The notes under the pieces: model-generated | What the model saw: only the letters and a program-made list of their open reading frames with translations | Databases searched by the model: none | What the model was told of the DNA's origin: nothing | In this document: in pieces, positions 59,741 through 64,000 of the stretch | Numbering within the stretch: the first letter of the stretch is position 1 | Layout: each line of letters starts with the position of its first letter | Position numbers and translations under genes: made by a program | Source: Rostrohypoxylon terebratum | Taxonomy: Eukaryota; Ascomycota; Sordariomycetes; Xylariales; Hypoxylaceae | Length of the DNA: 64,000 bases | NCBI GenBank assembly: GCA_022497145.1 | Contig: MU385970.1 | Location: 1 to 64,000 of the forward strand | Direction of reading: 5' to 3'

Positions 59741-61355
59741 GTATCTCGAACGGGTTTTGGCGAGACATATTCTCTTTGGGGGTCGCCCCACTGTGACCTC
59801 GTAATTGTGGAACGGCCTTGTCCTCGTTCCGTCTAATTTGGATTTTCGCGATTATATCGAACCGGCCTGCTGGAACTTCGATTTGTCCATACTTGATCCG
59901 CAGGTCTCACTTCGATACCCATAATGGTTTAGCATCTGTCGTCCGTTTTATACTTTTCTTGCCTCTCAAACTATTCGTCAGCACATGGCATGCATACCTT
60001 CGGTTACGGCGTCTCAAGAGATATGCATCAAGGCGTTCTATGCTTTATGATACCACCAGTAAACGATACGGTTGGTTCGGAAAATCTGATTACAATTGGT
60101 CGGCGATTGACCGACGTCCGCGACTTAAGACTCTCATTGCGTTAGGGAGCGTCGTGATTCATGATTGGAGTGGGAAAGCAAGCTGGGGATAGGATGCGTT
60201 ATTCTCTTATTGCTGTCGCCTGAATTTCTGCATCGACGCCATTCTCAACTCTTTAGGGCCTCGGAAATAAACGGTCGAGGAAATTGACTGAGGAGTTTGT
60301 GGTGGGTGGTGGGTGTTGCGGTGAACTTCAGCAGAGAATAATGTGTTGTTCACACAGCATGGTGTTGGGTTATGAAGTTATGCATGCTGCGGGACAGAGG
60401 TGAGGTTGTGGTTTAGGATGAGTTATGGTATATTGCTATGATGCAGCAATTAAATACTTTGACCTTGCGACCCACCGCACTCTGTAAGACGGCATCTTGT
60501 CGAGTGCGTCGTAGCTCTGGCACCTTAAAGTGTTCGGCGGATCTCGTGCGCTGGGTTTTCTGCTCTCCCGTGCAGCATAGCTGTCGGCATATAAGGTTGT
60601 TGGAATCGTGCCGACTTGTACCATCAGTCAGGAAAATGGGATGGATTGGCGTAACAAAACATAAAATGGATACACGAATAGGTTGGATGGTAGTTTAATG
60701 GGTTGGCCCATCCCGGCGACCCTTACTTGAGGAAATGTAGGGACGCGTATGAACTGAACTTTGATGAACTCTACCTTGCTTGGTGCTCTCGTGCGTCCGC
60801 GTCTAGCGTGAATTTCATTTTACGGATGAAAACCTTGAATTGTCTCGCGCGATGGGAAATGTTATGAGTATTAACTAGCATTGCCATTGCCATTACCACC
60901 TTACCTTACGGATATTCAGCCCAAGACGTCTACGTGATCTCTTTACCCCTCAGATGGAGTCGGGGTAGCGAACCGCCTCAGCCAGTCAGCGGGGCCCATG
61001 TCATACGAAATGAACTGACGAGGCGTCCATCGAGCCAATGCGACTATGCGATTGTGATTACTTTTCCCCCATCTTCCCCAATTTGCTGCTTAGGTATCAC
61101 GAAGGTAAAAATGTGAGGCCGGGGGCCCGAGAGAACAGGTCATGTGTGCAAGGGAGGTTAGGTAAGGATTGGTAGGTAGGTAGGTAGGTTATAACACCAA
61201 ATTATATATAGGTAGGTATATTATATACCTTATTGCTAGGTACAGTATTGGGTAGGTGTATTTACTCTTTTTTTTTTTTTATACCTGTGGCTGTATATTA
61301 CATGCACCTATGTAAATATAGGTACGCGATGCCAAATCTCGCTCTTTTTTTTTCC
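59741..61355. other. convergent 3' intergenic region
   Basis: This lies between the PP1 regulatory subunit gene (plus) and the phosphatase gene (minus). The open frame at 59818-60192 reads as 3' untranslated sequence without motifs. A GGTA array at 61171-61189 and a T-run near 61268-61280 are near the end of the phosphatase gene. Confidence 0.45.
61171..61189. repeat. (GGTA)n microsatellite
   Basis: Four to five GGTA units in a row, with further TAGGTAGGTA copies at 61210-61220. Confidence 0.85.
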
Positions 61356-62793
61356 TTAAGACGAAGGAGCGTACCCCGCGGGAGGGTGCTGGCCGTCGGG
61401 GGTCTCGAGACCATGGTTGTAGTAGACGGGGGCGGGGTTTCCCTGCCAGGCCTTCTTGATGCTGGGGAGGACGGTACGGCCGTGGAGGCCGCAGGCGGAG
61501 GATAGGTTGGGGCCCGGGTACCGCTTGTTGCCGCCGGTCTGTTCGTTTAGGGGCCCGGCGTAAGAGCTGTTGAAGTACATGTCGCTGAGGGAGACGTTGC
61601 CGGACCAGGAGCGGACCTTGTCGCCGGTCTTGTCAGCGACGAACTTGAAAACGTTGGCGCCGACGTCCCAGCGACCGAGCGTGTGAAGGTCCCAGTTCGC
61701 CTCGACGGTCGCGAGCTCGCTGTAGTGGTTGTAGTAAGTGTCGTCGGTGGTGCCCACGAGCTTTGAGGGGACGGCGTCGCCGAGGAGGATAGCGAGGACT
61801 CTGTTCTGGATGGTGTACGTCTCGTTCTCATCGAAGGTGACGAGGACAAGAGTGTTCTTCATGAAGCGCTTGTCATTTAGGAGAGGCTCAAGGAACGAGC
61901 GCGTCCAGGATCCCGCGGTGGTGATGTCGCTGTCGTGACCGTCGCTGGTCATGTTTGGCGTGATGAACATCCATTGCGGCAATGTATCGGCCTCAAGGTC
62001 CTTGTAGAAGGCTAAGAATCGCAGTTAGTATCTATGACACGAGGCGAAATGTTTTAGGGGAAGAGCCGTCCCGAGGGCCTTGCTAGCCCCGGATATACTC
62101 TCAAAATAGTCTCTGCCTTGCACATGGAATAAGAGCTAATACATACTCGTCAGGTTCTTGATAACAGCCAAACGGTCAATGGAGCCGGCGTTGGAATTGT
62201 AGCTGACGGCCGGGTTGTGTTTGCGAACATAATCGTTCTTGCCGTTCTTCTGGTTGACGTAGGCGAAGCCTTCGAAACCACTGTACGGCATATCCTCCTG
62301 GTACTCGCCCCACGAGATGCCCTTGTCCTCAAGCAGATCTATGACAGTGGACACGTTCTTGTCAATCTGCGTGAAGTCGTCATGCTGCATGCCCAGGTAA
62401 TCGCCGCTGATCGAGCCGATGTAGTTCGGTTGCGACGGGTGGGTGAGCGAGTGGTAGTTGGAGAGCGTAATGCCCTTCTTGGTTAACCACGCTAGGTTCG
62501 CTATTGGTAGCGTTTAGCTGTCAATTCTCATCCGGTTTTCTACTCTTAGTAGTTGAAGTGTAACATCTAAGCGACTTACGATCACCGATTGCCATATCAT
62601 AGTCCGTGTTCTCCATCCATACGATAGCCAGACGGTCAAAAGCCTTGCCCTTGACATGAGTAACAGGGCTTAGGGTCTTCGCCGTGGCAGCGGCCTTCGC
62701 GACATCGCTGGTGGCGGTAGCGGTATAAGTGTTTTCTGCCTGGGCGGCGACGTTGGTCGCCAAGACCAACGTCGACAGAATGAAGGAACGCAT
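61356..62793 (-). CDS. secreted phosphoesterase / acid phosphatase (PhoA-like)
   Basis: Exons 62793-62580, 62500-62147 and 62011-61356 give 407 residues. A signal peptide of about 18 residues (hydrophobic, ending AAQA) predicts secretion, and NxT/NxS glycosylation sites are frequent. Motifs of the phosphoesterase family that includes fungal phosphate-repressible acid phosphatases are visible: MENTDY at 60-65, THPSQPNY in the second exon, DGHD and FDENE in the third. From what is known of this family, the EN pair, the Ser of HPSxPNY and the acidic residue of FDE form the metal and nucleophile site, and all are present. Length is close to the roughly 400 residues I expect for this family. It probably releases phosphate from organic esters outside the cell. 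Regulation by phosphate is inferred only from the family and E-box-like sites upstream. Confidence 0.9.
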
Positions 62794-62892
62794 GGTGTAA
62801 ATTGACTTGTCTGAGTTCACAACAACAACGACGACGACGTCAGAGAAGAGAGAGGGCAACGCTGCAGGTAAAACTTGGAAAGCTGCCAAATT

Positions 62893-62991
62893 CCTTTTAT
62901 GAGCTCCAAGACCGCGCAGCAATGTGGCTAGCACTTAGCGTGGACCCTTTACGACCCTATCGGCGCAACGATCCATGGGTACCTACACGTT
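62893..62991 (-). promoter_or_regulatory. promoter elements of the phosphatase gene
   Basis: On the minus strand a TATA-like CATAAAAGG (62893-62901) lies about 100 bases before the ATG. The site CACGTT at 62986-62991 (reading AACGTG on the gene strand), about 195 bases upstream, resembles a weak Pho4/NUC-1-type binding core. Confidence 0.35.
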
Positions 62992-64000
62992 TTTTCCTCT
63001 CTTTCTTTAGTTGAAGGAAGCCTCGTTAACTCCAAACGGCTCTAGCCGACGCACATGTAAGCGATTTGCTGCGACGATTGGCCGAGATATAGCACTTTTA
63101 ATGGGGTCATCGTGTCTCCTTCAGCGGGCTGGACGGGGTAAGACCCGCTTAGGTTACATTCATTTCTTTCTGTCTTCGGAAGGTGGTCGATAAGGCGACG
63201 TGTGAGTGGGCGAGAGCCCAGCGCCATGGACCTATAGACCGGTCCGAGATTGTAATCTGGCTGGGTCTTTGGTTATGTATGTACTATAGTACTACGTCGT
63301 AGAATAGACGGGCTCGAGCGAACGGGTGGGTATTTCGGACGATCCCCGCCTAAAAATAAGTTGGCAGAGTTGAGGATTTTACGGTAGCAGTGTCGTAGTT
63401 GACGATCCCACGATCCCACCTAGATCTTTTCTAGAAATCTGAGTCTTGGCATGTCGGTCAAGAGAGTCGAGCTTTTAGAATCTAGAGATATAATATTTGA
63501 GGGTTTGAACTTTGAGACCTCTTTCTCGAAGTAACCTCCTCGGTAGCAAAGGAGGCACATGCTCGGTCAAGCCGGCGTCGACGAAAAGAAGAACACTGAA
63601 ATTATTACAAGTTGAGCACGTGTAGATTCTAGTGGCCAAGCATTGGCATTGCGGAAGAAGTAGCGCTAGGCAGATAGTAAAATGCTTGTCGAGATAGCGA
63701 AGAATCCAAGCACCCCTTGGCTTAACCCTTGTATTTAGCGTACCCCGAACAAGGGCGCAGCTGACAATGGCTCGCTTTTTACTGGTCTCCGTCTTGCAGC
63801 TCAGCGTTACCCCTGCCCTACACGCCCTAAGATTCGAGCTAAATCGCTAGATCAGCGAACCTCCTGCCAAGTTGAGATGAGATGGGAAGTTGGGATGGCC
63901 GGATGGGTAGGACTTGCGAATTCTAACATAAGAAATGAAATGAAGCCGAGCAGGTGCGATTCAAGTGCGGTTCGTGTCGTATCAACTATCAACTAAAGAA
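62992..64000. other. right edge, upstream of the phosphatase gene
   Basis: No coding region is supported. A perfect CACGTG lies at 63617-63622, about 825 bases upstream of the phosphatase start. It could serve that gene or one beyond the window. Confidence 0.4.

Overview
The window looks like a chromosomal segment of a filamentous ascomycete (Pezizomycotina, probably Sordariomycetes). The reasons are short introns of about 60-160 nt with GTAAGT-type donors and CTAAC/CTGAC branch sequences just before the acceptor, a PTH11-like rhodopsin-domain receptor, a Dal5-type transporter, and intergenic DNA full of short TAGGTACCTA-like palindromes. All exon structures below were assembled by hand from splice signals, reading frame and family motifs. 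No searches or alignments were run. I see no rRNA, tRNA, CRISPR array or intact transposon.

Nine protein genes can be supported. From left to right they are: a small eukaryotic-type protein kinase-like gene (1652-3155, minus, six exons); a DHA1-type MFS transporter (12690-14827, plus); a Doa10/SSM4-type RING-CH ubiquitin ligase of the ER (16268-21744, minus); a 1117-residue signal-anchored protein that ends in KDEL (24645-28165, plus); a Dal5-like allantoate-permease-family transporter (29271-31052, minus); a PTH11-like seven-helix receptor (33917-35305, plus); a single-exon protein with an HAE...PCxxC zinc-deaminase signature (39145-39843, plus); a CBM21-containing protein phosphatase 1 regulatory subunit of the Gac1 type (57204-59740, plus); and a secreted phosphoesterase/acid phosphatase (61356-62793, minus).

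The layout is uneven. The block from 12.7 to 35.3 kb holds five genes. The stretches 3.2-12.7 kb and 39.8-57.2 kb hold almost nothing that reads as coding, and the deaminase stands alone between two empty regions. These empty stretches carry CCTAGG-type palindromes, many short tandem arrays (periods 6, 8 and 9 recur), one nested inverted repeat and one G-rich run.

Functionally, the Doa10-type ligase and the KDEL protein are head to head across a 2.9 kb intergenic region, and both point to the endoplasmic reticulum. The Dal5-like transporter and the PTH11-like receptor are likewise divergent, a nutrient-uptake gene beside a surface-sensing gene. The right end pairs glycogen regulation (PP1 targeting subunit) with phosphate scavenging (secreted phosphatase). 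The two loci most worth following are the KDEL protein with its proline-punctuated repeats, and the solitary deaminase.
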